Positions 34,255 to 44,872 of a stretch of 64,000 nucleotides of DNA are shown piece after piece. The notes under the pieces are model-generated. The model was not told the DNA's origin. It saw only the letters and a list, made by a program, of their open reading frames with translations, and ran no database searches. The DNA lies in assembly GCF_914767665.1 (NCBI RefSeq), contig NC_059502.1, positions 6,696,001 to 6,760,000 of the forward strand. The letters are read 5' to 3'. The position numbers and the translations under genes were made by a program. Position 1 is the stretch's first letter. The number at the start of each line of letters is the position of its first letter. Source of the stretch: Harmonia axyridis (taxonomy: Eukaryota > Arthropoda > Insecta > Coleoptera > Coccinellidae).

Positions 34255-34800
34255 ATTGCACTGAGATCTTATAGTCTATTGTGCCCCCATCGGAGCTATT
34301 CTCACCTATAGTCGTTGTGGTCTACAGCTTGCCCTCCAGTTCCAGAGTTTCAATGAACTCTACCATCTGATATGGCTTCAAGGAGGTTACTTCCTCACTT
34401 CTGCAAATCTATTGTCCAAAGCATTTTTGGCGTTGGCTAGCGATTGCGGTCACCAGTTGATCCGGAGTTTCTTCCTCCTCCTCACAGAATCTGCATTCGT
34501 CGTTTTCTGCTAGACTCATTCTCATAAAATGTTTCCTGAGACGGAAACGGCCTGTAAGGAATCCAGTGAGGAGGTGCAGCATGTTTTTTAACCAGATACT
34601 TCTTAGATTCCGTAGTATCAAAGTTTCCAAAAACTTTTGATCTAACCCAAGAAGATTCCGATAGAGTGTTTCTCTTTTGGTTTTTCCTTTCTCCTGAAAC
34701 TCTTTCTTCTAGGCACATTAACTTATACCACTGACAGGTTCTGGGCCAATGAAAGGAGTGTGTATTTTTTCTGGTAAGTCTGTTGACCTCTTGATTTCCT
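34255..34800 (-). pseudogene. LINE 3' end with RNase H-terminal zinc-knuckle region
   Basis: The minus strand reads LLTGFLTGRFRLRKHFMRM then ENDECRFCEEEEETPDQL. Jockey/R1-type LINEs end with the pattern LTGH-L-RHL-RMG, C-FC-EEEETPEHLL. Upstream on the minus strand (about 34740-34760) FHWP-like codons match the FIGPEP motif of the same region. The segment recurs at 36410-36960. It is dead because of frame shifts. Confidence 0.75.
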
Positions 34801-36074
34801 TCAATTCCCGAGTGTCTAGTTTGTTAAGTATCATTCGGCACTCCAAGACCATCTTAGAATCGACGATATCTGAACTCTATGCTTCGATTGCATCCAAATG
34901 GTCACAAGTATCGCTATATCACATTTCTGAAAGTTTCCTCATTTCCAAACAAGGGGTATTAACGTACACCCACGACTTTACAATCACAAATACATACTTT
35001 GAAAAACAAACTCCAAAATAAAAATTGAACTCTCCTCTCTCCTCTCCTGGCGTTTCTGGAAACAATCATACCTACGGAAATACTCGACTGAGCTCTTTAA
35101 TATGGATCACTCTATACAACCCCTTTTACTTGGAGTACCAAGACCAATTCCCAATACTATTGTGTAGTCACTAACTAATGTAAGTACTGACATATTCATT
35201 CCTGGCAAAGAATTCATGAAAATAAATCGGCCAGTTATTTTGTCTCTCAACTGTCAAACAGTCATTCATATCAACTTCATTTTTCACATTCCTGTGATCA
35301 ATTTGCTTTGAAACTCTTCCTCTATATTTCCCTATTCTGCTCCTATAAAATAAAGAAATAATTGAACTTCATTTGATGAACTCTAGAGTCGCCCAATTAG
35401 AGTTGAAATATTTATTAAAATTCCTAGCATCAGCTCCATATTTCCATCTCGAAAATGTTTTCGTCAAAATCCACGAGAAATATATACATCTGCTTTAATT
35501 GAAGAACTTTTCCATCCCCGTCATCGTCAGGAAAAATATCAGGAAAGAAATGAAAATTTTCTCCGCTGAGGCATACGTGGAAGTGGGACAACAATAAAGA
35601 GGTATTATTCGATATTGCCCCAGAGTTATTTTGACATGAAAGGAATTGGAGTGGAAGGACGAAGATGTTTCGGTGTCTGCAACTAAATGAACACTCGAGA
35701 TGTAGATGGAGCAACGATAAATGGCTATTATTTTCAGGGAATATCAAAATGTAATAACAAAGAAGGCTAATGGTGAACTCGAGTTACTACATTTCGTCAG
35801 GAATTGGATTCTCTTCGTGTGGGTGTGTTGTTCTGTATACTTTTTATCAATTATTTTCTCTTTTGATGTGATCTTATATGGAAAACGTGATTTTGATTTT
35901 GCTTATTAGTCGATTTGGTCCATTATTTTTGGTATTGCGTTTCCATTATAGCTTGAAATTTGTGACTTCTATATTATTATGCCAATTATAAAATATTGTT
36001 TCGATCTGGGTGATTTTTTAGTAGAACTGAAAATAGCAATACTAACATCAATACTCAAAGGCACACTGATTTGA
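34801..36074. other. Gene-free stretch
   Basis: A 105-codon minus-strand frame (35430-35747) with Cys and Phe but no recognisable domain is the longest. There are no transposon ends. Confidence 0.4.
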
Positions 36075-36405
36075 TCCTAACAAAATAAGGTGTGGTGTCA
36101 CCCAAGGATCTATTCAGGGGGCAGGGCCCAGTTTTCTTTAGTATTAGGAAGTGCTGTTGTTATTCGGATGATGTAGTGATTCTAAATAGATCAGATAGTA
36201 GGTGCCCGTGATGAAAAAACCAATGTATGTGAAATGGACGCACATAGTTGGTTGTAGGCCAATGGATCACTGATGAATTCAACCAAAACTCAGACTTTGT
36301 AACTTGTAGTAACAAATGAAGAGTCAACATATTCATTAATCATCATTATTGTAGTAACAAATAAAGAGCCAACATTTTCATTGATCATCATTATTATTGG
36401 GATTT
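36075..36405 (+). pseudogene. LINE reverse-transcriptase relic followed by a 53-bp tandem duplication
   Basis: Frames give IRCGVTQGSIQGAGPS (GVPQGS-LGP motif) and then CYSDDVVILNRSDSR (YADD box with a Ser), WLQANGSLMNSTKTQTL following as expected. Stops and shifts separate them. Immediately after, AGTAACAAATGAAGAG-type sequence is duplicated in tandem (36306-36405). Confidence 0.72.
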
Positions 36406-36409
36406 AATT

Positions 36410-36960
36410 AAGGAGGTTCCATTTCACTGCGACCTAATGGTCTTTTGTGCCCCCCATCAGAGCTATTCTCTCCATAACGAGATCTACAGCTCGCCTTCCA
36501 GTTTCAGAGTTCTAAAGAACTCCAATATCTGGCTTCAAAGAGGCTTATTTCTCACTTCTACAAGTTTCTTGTCCAAAGCAGATTTTGCGTTGGCTAGTGA
36601 TGGCGAGGCATTCCTTCACCAGGTGATTCTAAGTTTCTTCCTCCTCCCGACAGAATCTGCACTCGTCTTTTTCTGACCCATTATCATGAGGTGTTTCCTA
36701 AGACTACAATGCCATTTGAGGAATTCAGTGAGGAGGTGTGGGGTATTCTTGGGAACATCCAGATACTCCTTGGATTTCGCAGTGTCAAAGTTTCGAAGGA
36801 ACTTTTTGGAATGATCCAAACCAGGAAGATTCCACCAGAGTGTTTTTCTTTCGGTTTTTTCCTTCTACTGAAACTCTTTCTTGTAGGTACATTTGCCTAT
36901 ACCACAAAAATGTTCCGGGCCGATGAAAGGTGTTTCTGGCAAATATGTTGACTTTTTCAT
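36410..36960 (-). pseudogene. Second copy of the LINE 3' end
   Basis: This parallels 34255-34800 over ~500 bp: the same order of GCCCCC-ATC-GAGCTATTCTC, the SLRKHLMIM and SADSVGRRKK (CRFCGEEEE-like) codons, and FIGPEHFCGIG near 36910. The last part also belongs to direct repeat X. Confidence 0.72.
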
Positions 36961-37277
36961 TTCCTATAATTCATTCCTATTATACTTGAGACTTAAATTC
37001 CAAACAACATTAAACTGTAACAAGCATAAGTCTACTTGCGTTAATTCGAAAGGTGAAAAATTTGCTTCTAGAAAAGACTATTGGTAACATGACTAAATTT
37101 TCTGCCACAGAGTGTTGCATATCTGTTTATGTGTTTCACGTGTGATATTATTTTATGTATCCAATTAATTTTTTATGTGTAGGCTGTTGATGATTCTTTT
37201 GACATGCAATATAATTTTGTTAATCGTAAATATTTATGCAAGTGGTATTTATTTGTAAAATGTATGAACAAATACTA
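36894..37277 (+). repeat. Direct repeat X, left copy, bordering rosa copy 5
   Basis: Starts TAGGTACATTTGCCTATACC and ends GAACAAATACT, immediately before the rosa terminus. A second copy begins immediately after the element at 38199. The first ~60 bases derive from the LINE RNase H region (FIGPEHFCGIG on the minus strand). Confidence 0.88.
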
Positions 37278-38198
37278 AGGAGTGTTTTTTTTAGAACTTT
37301 AAATTGCAATAAAACAACGATGGATTATTCGATTGACATGAATTTTATTTATCCACAAGATAATCTTGTGGCATTACATTTTAAATATGATTTCTGGCAT
37401 ATGACCGCCACAGCTGTCTCGGATGTAGTCCAATCTAGACGTCCAATTTTCGATGACTTTTTCCAACATTTGTGACCGTATATTGGCAATAACACGGCGA
37501 ATGTTGTCTTCCAAATGGTCAAGGGTTTGTGGCTTATCCGCATAGACCAATGACTCTACATAGCCCCACAGAAAGTAGTCTAGCGGTGTTAAATCATAAG
37601 ATCTTGGAGGCCAATTCACAGGTCCAAAACGTGAAATTAGGCGGTCACCAAACGTGTCCTTCAATAAATCGATTGTGGCACGAACTGTGTGTCATGTTGC
37701 GCCGTCTTGTTGGAACCACAGCTCCTGGACATCTTGTTTGTTCAATTCAGGAATGATAAAGTCAGTAATCATGGCTCTATACCGATCACCATTGACTGTA
37801 ACGTTCTGGCCATCATCGTTTTTGAAGAAGTACGGACCAATGATTCCACCAGCCCATAAAGCGCACCAAACAGTCAGTTTTTCTGGATGTAACGGTGTTT
37901 CGACATACACTTGAAGATTAGCGTCACTCCAAATGCGGCAGTTTTGTTTGTAGACGTAGCTATTCAACCAGAAGTGCGCTTCATCGCTAATGGATGTAGT
38001 GCGCGTTTCGTATTTCGCACAGAACCATTATTTTCTAAATAAAATTGCACTATTTGCAAGCGTTGTTTCGGCATGAGTCTATTCATGATGAATTGCCAAA
38101 CTAAACTGAGAATAAATCACTTGACAGCTGTTGAATTGGTCGTTATCTTGAACAGTAATGCCAACTTAAAGTTATATACCTCGAAAATAAACACCCTA
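37278..38198 (-). mobile_element. rosa-like transposon, copy 5, internally deleted
   Basis: Both termini are present: AGTGTTTTTTTTAGAAC at the left and AAATAAACACCC-TA at the right. The minus-strand frames (37692-37967 and 37374-37664) carry GGIIGPYFFKNDDGQNV, QQDGAT and DLTPLDYFLWGYVES through to EIIFKM. A frameshift lies near CHTVRATID. The DNA-binding region is missing: codons near the start join to SDEAHFW about 20 bases from the junction used in copies 3 and 6. Its first codons read CTTGCAAATAG, showing the glutamine lost in copy 1. Confidence 0.88.
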
Positions 38199-38597
38199 TA
38201 GGTACATTTGCCTATACCACAAAAATGTTCCGGGCCGATGAAAGGTGTTTGTGCTCCTTTTCTGGCAAGTATGTTGACTTCCATTTCCTCCAATTCATTC
38301 CTATTATACTTGAGACTTAAATTCCAAACAACATTAAACTGTAACAAGCATAAGTCTACTTGCGTTGATTCGAAAAGTGAAAAATTTGCTTCTAGAAAAA
38401 ACAATTAGTAACTCGACTAAATTTTCCGAAACCAAGTGTTGCATATCTGTTTTTGTGTTTCACGTGTGATAGTATTTTATGTATCCTTTAAATTTTACAT
38501 AAGTAGTCTGGCTGTTTCTTTTGGCATCCATATGATTTTGTTGATGGTAAATATTTATGCTTCTGATACTTATTTGTAACATGAATGAACAAATACT
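38199..38597 (+). repeat. Direct repeat X, right copy
   Basis: Same motif order as the left copy (TAGGTACATTTGCC, CCAAACAACATTAAACTG, GTGTTTCACGTGTGATA, GAACAAATACT) with ~10% visible differences, including a 14-base insertion near 38250. Confidence 0.88.
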
Positions 38598-39247
38598 CTT
38601 ATCAAACATATGTATTACATTCATGAAGTACAATGTATAGTTCCCTCACTATTTTTTTAGTGCATTGCAGAATATATCCGATAAATAGATACGATGCGAA
38701 TTTTGCTTCTGTTCACCAACAAATCGTACTGCACATCAAGGCATGACCTCAAGAAAAGAAAATAATTCCCATAACAAACTTTCGTAGTCTTTCAGTTTCC
38801 CGGTTTCGCCATTGTAATGCACTGTATGTCTTATTTACTGTTTGTAACTGAACATCTCACGGACAAACGAACATCGTACGGGCTTCCGCAATCCATAAAT
38901 GCACGAAACAACCTTTGAACAATTTTGCGCTATCGAGCGAACCATGCTGCATTCGTCCTTCCCTGGTTGCAGTCGAGTTTCATCACAATTCCTATTTATT
39001 ACTGCGATAAATTGCCGAGCCTGAAGTTGGACTCGCAGAGGAGTTTTCATTCATTAGGGGAATAGCATAGCCAATTTGGCCTGAGTTATTTCGATTCGAC
39101 TATACGGGAGTATATCGGTGCATTTCTATGATTGTCATGGCAAACAGAGTAGACAGAGTAAATTTCTGCCCACTAAACTAGACGGAAAATGATGAAACTG
39201 TATTTTACCCACTATTTCTTGAGCTGTATCCACATGTTGACGAATAT
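38598..39247. other. Gene-free stretch
   Basis: No supported feature. The minus-strand 71-codon frame at 38835-39050 is unconvincing. Confidence 0.4.
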
Positions 39248-40521
39248 TAGGCCAATTGAAAAGTTCCCGGTCTGATGCACAGTGCTAGTATTGAATCCAT
39301 ATGATTTTTAGTTAGTACCAACCTTCAAATGATACGTGTCAAAATTTGACAGCAGTCCGACCATTAGTTTGTGAGATATTGCGTTGTTAGTGTACTTTTG
39401 TTATCTGAAAAATAAGGAAAAAAAAATAATTCGCGTGCTGATAAAATATTGCTCTTTGAAGGAAAAAAATACAGTTGAAGCCAAATATTGGCTTGATGAA
39501 GAGTTTCCGGGGTCTGCACCAGAAAAATCATACCATCATTGATTGGTATGCTAAGTTCAAACGTGGTGAAATGAGCACCGAAAATGGCGAACGTAGTGGA
39601 CGCCCAAAAGAGGCTGTCACCACCGTAAAAATAACAAAGTTTTACAAAATAATTTTGGAAGGCCGTAAGGTGAAGTTGATCGAGATAGCAGACATTATTA
39701 ATATATCATCTGAAGGTGTACATCATATCATTCACGAGCATTTGTACATGAAAAAGCTGTGTGCAAAATGGGTGCCGCGCGAGCTCACAATCGATCAAAA
39801 GCAACAACGTGTTAATGATTCCGATCAGTGTTTGAAGCTGTTTAAGTGTAATAAACCTAAAATTTGCGTCGATATGTGACAATGGATAAAACATGGCTCC
39901 ATCATTCCAGTCCGGAGTCCAATCGACAGTCAGCTGAGTGGACTGCACAAGATGAACCGAATCCAAATCGAGGAGAAACGCTACAGTCAGCTGGCAAGGT
40001 TATGGCATCATAATTCTGGGATGCGCAAGGTATAATATTCATTGATTACCTCCAAAAGGGCCAGACTATCAACAGCGATTATTATATAGCGTTTTTGGAT
40101 CGTTTAAATGATGAAATCGTTAATAAATGGCCCCATTTGAAGAAAAAAAAGATGCTGTTTCATTAAAACAATGCACCGTGTCATAAATCAATGAAAACAA
40201 TGGCAAAATTGCATGAATTGGGCTTCGAATTGCTTCTGCATCCACCGTATTAGCCAGATCTGGCCCCCAGCGACTTTTTCCTGTTATCAGACCTCAAAAG
40301 AATGCTCGCTGGAAAGAAATTTAGCACCAATGAAGAAGAAATCGCCGAAACTGAGGCCTATTTCGAAGCGCAAGACAAATCGTTCTACAAAAATGGTATC
40401 GAAAAGTTGGAAGATTGCTATATCGCTCTCGATGGCAACTAAGTTGAATAATAAAATCGAATTTTGCCAAAAAAACATGTGTTTTACTATGGTAGACCTA
40501 GGAATTTTCAATTGGCCTGTT
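39248..40521 (+). mobile_element. irritans-type mariner, near full length
   Basis: Ends TAGGCCAATTGAAAAGTTCC and, inverted, CAGGCCAATTGAAAATTCC form terminal repeats of the Himar type (AAGTCCCCGGTCT core). At about 1274 bp the length is typical of mariners. The two ends differ from each other by several bases. Confidence 0.88.
39420..40443 (+). pseudogene. irritans-type mariner transposase, inactivated
   Basis: Reading on the plus strand: YWLDEEFPGSAPEKS, WYAKFKRGEMSTENGERSGR and ITKFYKIILEGRKVKLIEIA in the DNA-binding part. The catalytic part is ESNRQSAEWT, IFIDYLQKGQTINSDYYIAF, then the second-aspartate region (NNAPCHKSMKTMAKLHELGF) and PDLAPSDFF. The irritans-type C-terminus follows: MLAGKKFSTNEEIAE and FYKNGIEKLEDCYIALDGN. 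Changes that inactivate it: the first-D region reads MDKTWLH (Glu to Lys next to the Asp), HQDNA reads H-stop-NNA, YSPDL reads Y-stop-PDL, and there are shifts near 39870. Confidence 0.85.
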
Positions 40522-40746
40522 AGTGACGTACGCATCCTCAGATGAGACCTCTTCTCCAATATGTTCGATGACGATTGTGATGTATGTCAATACTAATCGA
40601 ATAGAAATTGCCTGAAGTTGCATTTGACATTTAGTGTATAGACATTGTACAGAGTCGTTTCCACAAATGGTGAAGATTGATCTACGATTAGTTTGAAATG
40701 ATACAATCTTCACAAAAAAAAAACTCCCAAATTCTACAATACCTAC
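40522..40746. other. Short AT-rich spacer
   Basis: No feature. It would be intron if the candidate exon at 40747 is real. Confidence 0.4.
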
Positions 40747-40865
40747 CTTTTATCATCTTCTGTTTTGTCTCAGAAATATAGAGGGCTATTGCAGCAATAA
40801 AAAGCCATACTGCAAATATTGCTGGGGTTGTTCCGTGGCCAAATTGGCACGTGAGATACGTTTTT
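40747..40865 (-). CDS. Candidate transmembrane-encoding exon, minus strand
   Basis: One minus-strand frame reads YLTCQFGHGTTPAIFAVWLF then IAAIALYISETKQKMIK and meets a good donor (G|GTAGGT) at 40746. The middle is a clear hydrophobic helix with positively charged residues after it. The frame is closed upstream by TAA near 40868, and I see no firm acceptor or ATG, so the exon start is uncertain. It lies 140 bp downstream of the Ly6-like gene on the same strand. It could be a last-but-one exon of another gene or an alternative 3' part of that one. I do not recognise the protein. Confidence 0.3.
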
Positions 40866-40869
40866 ATTT
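40862..40869 (-). terminator. Possible polyadenylation signal of the Ly6-like gene
   Basis: The minus strand has AATAAA (plus TTTATT) about 140 bases beyond the stop of the Ly6-like ORF. In AT-rich DNA this can occur by chance. Confidence 0.35.
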
Positions 40870-41004
40870 ATCTAACTTCGATATATTCGCCATGCAGCTT
40901 GAGAAACATTATTCAACCTAAATGAAATATTTCATTTGTTATTTTTCCAATCATTAAAACAATTAACACACATTACTCCATAATATAATCCACCAACAAC
41001 AACT

Positions 41005-41685
41005 TCATATGTCACATTCTTGAAATAGTCCATAAGCTATCTGAATTAATAGCATTGGTAGCCAAATACCAATGCACTTTACACGGTTCCTACTTCCTTC
41101 AGAAAACCTCGGGTTCCTTATGTACATAATTTTGGGCATTCTTGGCAGGCACCCATCTGTAGCACACCAACTGCAAAAATCTCCTATATGCTTGCACACT
41201 TCCTTGTTGCTACAACCTCTCTCCAGCTCGTTCTTACCATCGAAATTTGTGACGCTGAAAGTGACACAAACCTCCCCTTTAGAGCAGGGTAAAACAGGCG
41301 CACTTCTAGTCAGACAGTAGGAGTCGTTTTTGGTATTGCACTGGACACAGTTAACATTATTACTAGACCTACTGGAGTTGTATTGAATCTGATCGGCAGT
41401 TTCTGGTACGCAGAAGTCTGTATCACAGAATTGACATTTGAGCTCCAACAGCTGGCACATCTTCTCATTGAGACAGTCTCTGAATTTTGATCTTTTGTTG
41501 GTGGTGTCTTCGATCTCTTCAGCTAGGGCGCATATGGTGTTTTCGGGGCATTTTTGTCTCGAAATTCCTGATTGCGATCCGTCCAAGACGTTTATTTTGG
41601 AAACGAAACATTCTAAGGAGAAGCCAGAATGAAGGTTGATGGTCAAATATAAAAGTAGGAGGTAGAATTTGTCATTGGCGGACAT
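41005..41685 (-). CDS. Secreted/GPI-anchored two-domain Ly6/DUF753-like protein
   Basis: A 226-residue, uninterrupted frame from a true ATG. Residues 1-23 (MSANDKFYLLLLYLTINLHS start) form a signal peptide. Two Cys-rich units follow: about 25-93, ending KCQFCDTDFCVP, and about 110-184, starting NCVQCNTKNDSYC and ending FCSWCATDGCLP. The second shows ERGCSNKEVC, the central signature of insect Ly6/uPAR-like DUF753 proteins. The spaced cysteines imply disulfide-bonded three-finger folds outside the cell. The C-terminus is hydrophobic (IGIWLPMLLIQIAYGLF), compatible with a GPI-attachment signal, though the last residues are polar. NNVN and similar sequons suggest N-glycosylation. No intron is needed. 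Neighbours are transposons. Function is unknown; relatives in flies act in septate junctions and cell-surface signalling. Confidence 0.8.
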   Translation of the reverse strand: MSANDKFYLLLLYLTINLHSGFSLECFVSKINVLDGSQSGISRQKCPENTICALAEEIEDTTNKRSKFRDCLNEKMCQLLELKCQFCDTDFCVPETADQIQYNSSRSSNNVNCVQCNTKNDSYCLTRSAPVLPCSKGEVCVTFSVTNFDGKNELERGCSNKEVCKHIGDFCSWCATDGCLPRMPKIMYIRNPRFSEGSRNRVKCIGIWLPMLLIQIAYGLFQECDI

Positions 41686-41829
41686 TGTAGATGATTGACA
41701 TTGTTTTTGAAAGATGTGTCAAATATGTGAAGCATAGAGAAAATGGAATAGTGTTTATGATCATGATACTGTAACAGCCAATCACGCATATTTTGGTTTT
41801 TTCATTTCCATTCCAGTAATTTCGATGTC
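41686..41829 (-). promoter_or_regulatory. Presumed upstream region of the Ly6-like gene
   Basis: The 140 bases between the ATG and the next transposon relic are AT-rich, without a clear TATA box on the minus strand. If the promoter is here it is compact. An upstream non-coding exon cannot be excluded. Confidence 0.2.
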
Positions 41830-42690
41830 AAATCTGCACCAGGCACTGGAAGGCCAATTCTCGAAAATGTTGATAAAATCATGGACATTGTCGACATTAC
41901 CGACATGTAAGCACTGTTAAGATTAATCAAGAGCTGAAAATTTTACAAAAAAGCGTTTGAAACCATTTGCATAAGGCTGGTCTCAAGAAGAACCGATGTA
42001 CCAGACGAGTTAGTTCAAAAATAAAAACTGAATGAACCGAATTTCCATTTACGAATCTTTGATTAATCGCAACAAAATCGACCCATTTTTGAAAGCGGTT
42101 GGTGACTGGTGATGGAAAGTAGATCACTTACAACAACGTCAAGCGAAAACGGTCGTGGTTGAAACGCGGTGAGCCGGCAGAAACGGTAGCCAAGCTAGAA
42201 TTGACGGCCAGGAAGGTTTTGCTGTGTGTTTGGTGGGATTGGCAGGGTATTATCTACTATGAGCTGCTCCCCTACGGCACAACTGTTCACTCGGAACAAT
42301 ACTGCCAGCAATAGGAGCGTCTGAAGGAGGCAATCGGTCAGAAGCGGTCTGCTTTGGCCAATAGGAATTGTGTTCCCTCAGGACAATGCCAGGCCACATA
42401 CATCGATAGTGACACGCCAGAAGCTCTGGGAGCTTGGTTGGGAGGTTCTTCTGCATCCACCTTATAGTCCGGACCTAGCACCAAGTTCATCTGTTCATAT
42501 CCATGGCGACCAATTTTGCTGGTGAAAAATTCGCTTCAATAAAGGCTTGTGAAAATCGAATGTCTCAATATTTTGCTAGTAGGGACGAGGCTTCCTATGG
42601 GAGAGGCATAATGATTATTAACTTCGAAATGACAATAACTTATGGGTTTTTTTTAGCACACTCTATGTCTCCAAAAAAAAGTAGGTAGAT
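41830..42690 (+). pseudogene. mariner transposase relic (third type)
   Basis: Fragments in the plus direction: GTGRPILENVDKIMDIV, then KKRTRRVSSK-like and VTGDGKWI-like codons in several frames, GEPAETVAKLELTARKVLL, CVWWDWQGIIYYELLPYGTT, FPQDNARPHTSIVTRQKLWE, then GWEVLLHPPYSPDLAPSS, FAGEKFAS and GRGFL. This is the mariner order with the DNARPH and SPDLAPS catalytic regions; the expected third Asp is lost. WDWQGIIYYELLP is typical of mellifera/mauritiana-related mariners. Many shifts; ends not identified. Confidence 0.78.
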
Positions 42691-43559
42691 TTTAAAAATC
42701 CTACAAATGCATACTAAAATAAGTCCCCCACTGCCATCTCAAAATTCTAACACTGTATGAATGAAATAGAATCCAGTAGGATTTTTCCTCCATCCAGCAT
42801 CCAGAACTGAATGCAACGAATCCCGGGTTAGCCGTCCATTGTTGCGCGATATCCGTGAAAGCCGTGTAGGCAAAATAGAGCTCGCAAACAAGCGTCGAAA
42901 CCGAGAGGCGGCAGCACGGTAGGTTGCCAGAGAGACATAGAATTAAAATCCGAAATCGTAAATCCCTTCACAAAGGCCGAAATGGGTTTAAATAAACGCA
43001 CAGGTGCTTTCAGTTGGAAATTAACCCGAACGCCGGCCTGGATCCGTTTTAATTTTGGTGCGCGCTCTCTCAACATAATTCTCCTCATAATAAAAATCAC
43101 CATTATTACTGGAATGCGGAAGGTGATTAGGTAACAAGGTTATTTGAGGGTTTTTGTTGGCGAAATTGATGCGATAGTGGGTGGTCGTTGTTTAGAAAAA
43201 GAAGTACAGTTGGTTTTCTGTGGTTTGGAATGACAGTTTGTCGAATTTGAGGTTAGGTGTCAAATAATTTTGATATTGTTCTGTAGTATTAATTTTGAAA
43301 GTTTAAATCAATGTGAAGCATATTGCTAAGTGAAATAAATACTAACACATCATGGATTCATTATAAAAATTACTATTTTCAATTATTGGAATGCAACAAT
43401 CAGAAAATAATTTCAAATCACCAGTTTTGTCTTACGCAAAGATCATTCAACGATCCATCAACTGTAACGACTCACTGAAAATATTAAGAAGCATATAAAC
43501 CTCTCTGCTGCAATATTTCTGGACATGAAAAATCAATATATCAAAAATGAATAGATGCA
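42691..43559. other. Gene-free stretch
   Basis: A GC-richer block at 42810-43080 has a 91-codon minus frame (42828-43103) without recognised similarity. Nothing else is supported. Confidence 0.4.
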
Positions 43560-43740
43560 AGATAGCTCAGTTTGCAGTTGACGTTGTTACTACTATTACA
43601 GTAGAACACGCAAACCAATAACCAGTCAGTTACAGATGGACTGATGGAATACTTCAAGAAATGGAGATTCAAAGTAAATACGACGAAAACAGTTGCAATC
43701 TACTCTGGAGGAATTACAGTAAATAAAGAGATAGCAGGAA
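43560..43740 (+). pseudogene. Jockey-like RT relic, left part (interrupted by the LINE)
   Basis: Reads IAQFAVDVVTTITVEHANQ (the YADD-like box is FAVDV) and then GLMEYFKKWRFKVNTTKTVA, the usual RT segment after the catalytic box. The younger LINE starts right after it. The C-terminal part continues at 47926. Confidence 0.65.
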
Positions 43741-43752
43741 AAAAAACTAAAT

Positions 43753-44868
43753 ATGGCGCCACGCAGCAACGTCGTTTCGGATATGTCGTGCAGAAAATGC
43801 TCGAAAGAGGTGAAAATATTTATTAGTTGTGGAAAGTGTGACTCTAAATACCACCCTAGTTGTGTATTGAAGATCTGTGGCACCTTTGTCAATTCTGAGG
43901 GTGTGGTTATATGTTGTGAAAACCGAAAGGATTGTAAATGTGAGGTTAAGGATAGAGAAATCGAGGAACTAAAACTGAGAATTTCTGGTATAAATGAATC
44001 TTTATTCGAAAAATCCCTAGCATTAGATCGAAATGGCTCCGATGTCGTTGAACTGAATGGAATATGCGACAGTAAAAGTGAACAATCAATTATTATGTAT
44101 GGGAATGAAAGTAAGTTCGACTATCAAGAAATGTTGATCAAACAAAAAGATATGCTGATTTCTGAAATGAGCGATAAAAACGAAATATTAAAGAAGCACG
44201 TCCTCCTTCTCGAAAAGCTTCAAAATATGGAATCTCCCTCGATCGAAAACCCCAAACAACCTGAACGAAAAATAAATAATAACATAAATACAGTAAATAA
44301 ATCAAACAACGCATGTGGAAATGCCGGGGATCCGTATTCGAATTGCGATAATAATGAATTAGATAAGGATGATTCAAATATGACATCGCCAAGAACATGT
44401 GAATCCCAGGAATCCTATAAATGGCAACAAGTGAAACACAGGGGTAACGGAAACAATAACAAAGGAAGGAAATCTTTTACGGGAGTCTTTCCTGTCCAGT
44501 CTGTGCAAAAATCATCATCGGTGAGGGATGTCAACAAAAAATCTCGTCCTGAAATAGTAAAAGGTACCGGAAAATCCGATGGAGAGGTACAAGAGTTCTG
44601 CAGCAGTAGACCCAAAATATGGCTTCATGTTGGTAGGGTCAGCCCCAATACGACTGAGGAGTCCATTATGAAACATTTGAATAGGACCTTCCCAAACCGA
44701 CCTTTCACTGTTGAGGCTCAGCCAACAAATGCGAACTCCGAAAGCATATCATTTAAGGTAGGTGGAGACGTTGATTTACAGGAAGACCTGTATAAAAGTC
44801 ATAATTGGCCGGAGGGAGTGACTATAAGACGGTTCACATTTTTTCGAAAAAGAAACTATTATAAATAA
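43753..44868 (+). CDS. LINE ORF1 protein with PHD-type zinc finger
   Basis: 371 residues. A PHD-like finger lies at about 13-63: C13-C16, C26-C29, H34-C37, then C54/C55 and C61/C63, a C4HC3 spacing. A charged, probably coiled-coil part lies at about 60-165 (VKDREIEELKLRISG, MLIKQKDMLISEMSDKNEI). A low-complexity Asn/Ser linker follows, then a compact C-terminal domain from about 293 (RPKIWLHVGRVSPNTTEESI ... to the end) resembling an RRM-like or related fold. ORF1 proteins of this type bind the element RNA and chaperone it; the PHD finger may contact chromatin. The first ATG was chosen; the stop is one base before the ORF2 ATG. Confidence 0.85.
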   Translation: MAPRSNVVSDMSCRKCSKEVKIFISCGKCDSKYHPSCVLKICGTFVNSEGVVICCENRKDCKCEVKDREIEELKLRISGINESLFEKSLALDRNGSDVVELNGICDSKSEQSIIMYGNESKFDYQEMLIKQKDMLISEMSDKNEILKKHVLLLEKLQNMESPSIENPKQPERKINNNINTVNKSNNACGNAGDPYSNCDNNELDKDDSNMTSPRTCESQESYKWQQVKHRGNGNNNKGRKSFTGVFPVQSVQKSSSVRDVNKKSRPEIVKGTGKSDGEVQEFCSSRPKIWLHVGRVSPNTTEESIMKHLNRTFPNRPFTVEAQPTNANSESISFKVGGDVDLQEDLYKSHNWPEGVTIRRFTFFRKRNYYK

Positions 44869-44872
44869 AATG
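44864..44872 (+). promoter_or_regulatory. ORF1 stop / ORF2 start junction (TAAAATG)
   Basis: The ORF1 stop TAA (44866-44868) is followed by one A and the ORF2 ATG (44870). Such tight junctions in LINEs allow ORF2 to be translated by termination-reinitiation on a bicistronic RNA. Mechanism inferred from spacing only. Confidence 0.5.

Noticed and set aside
35430..35747. 105-codon minus-strand frame with Cys and Phe
   Set aside because: No family pattern and no splice-site support.
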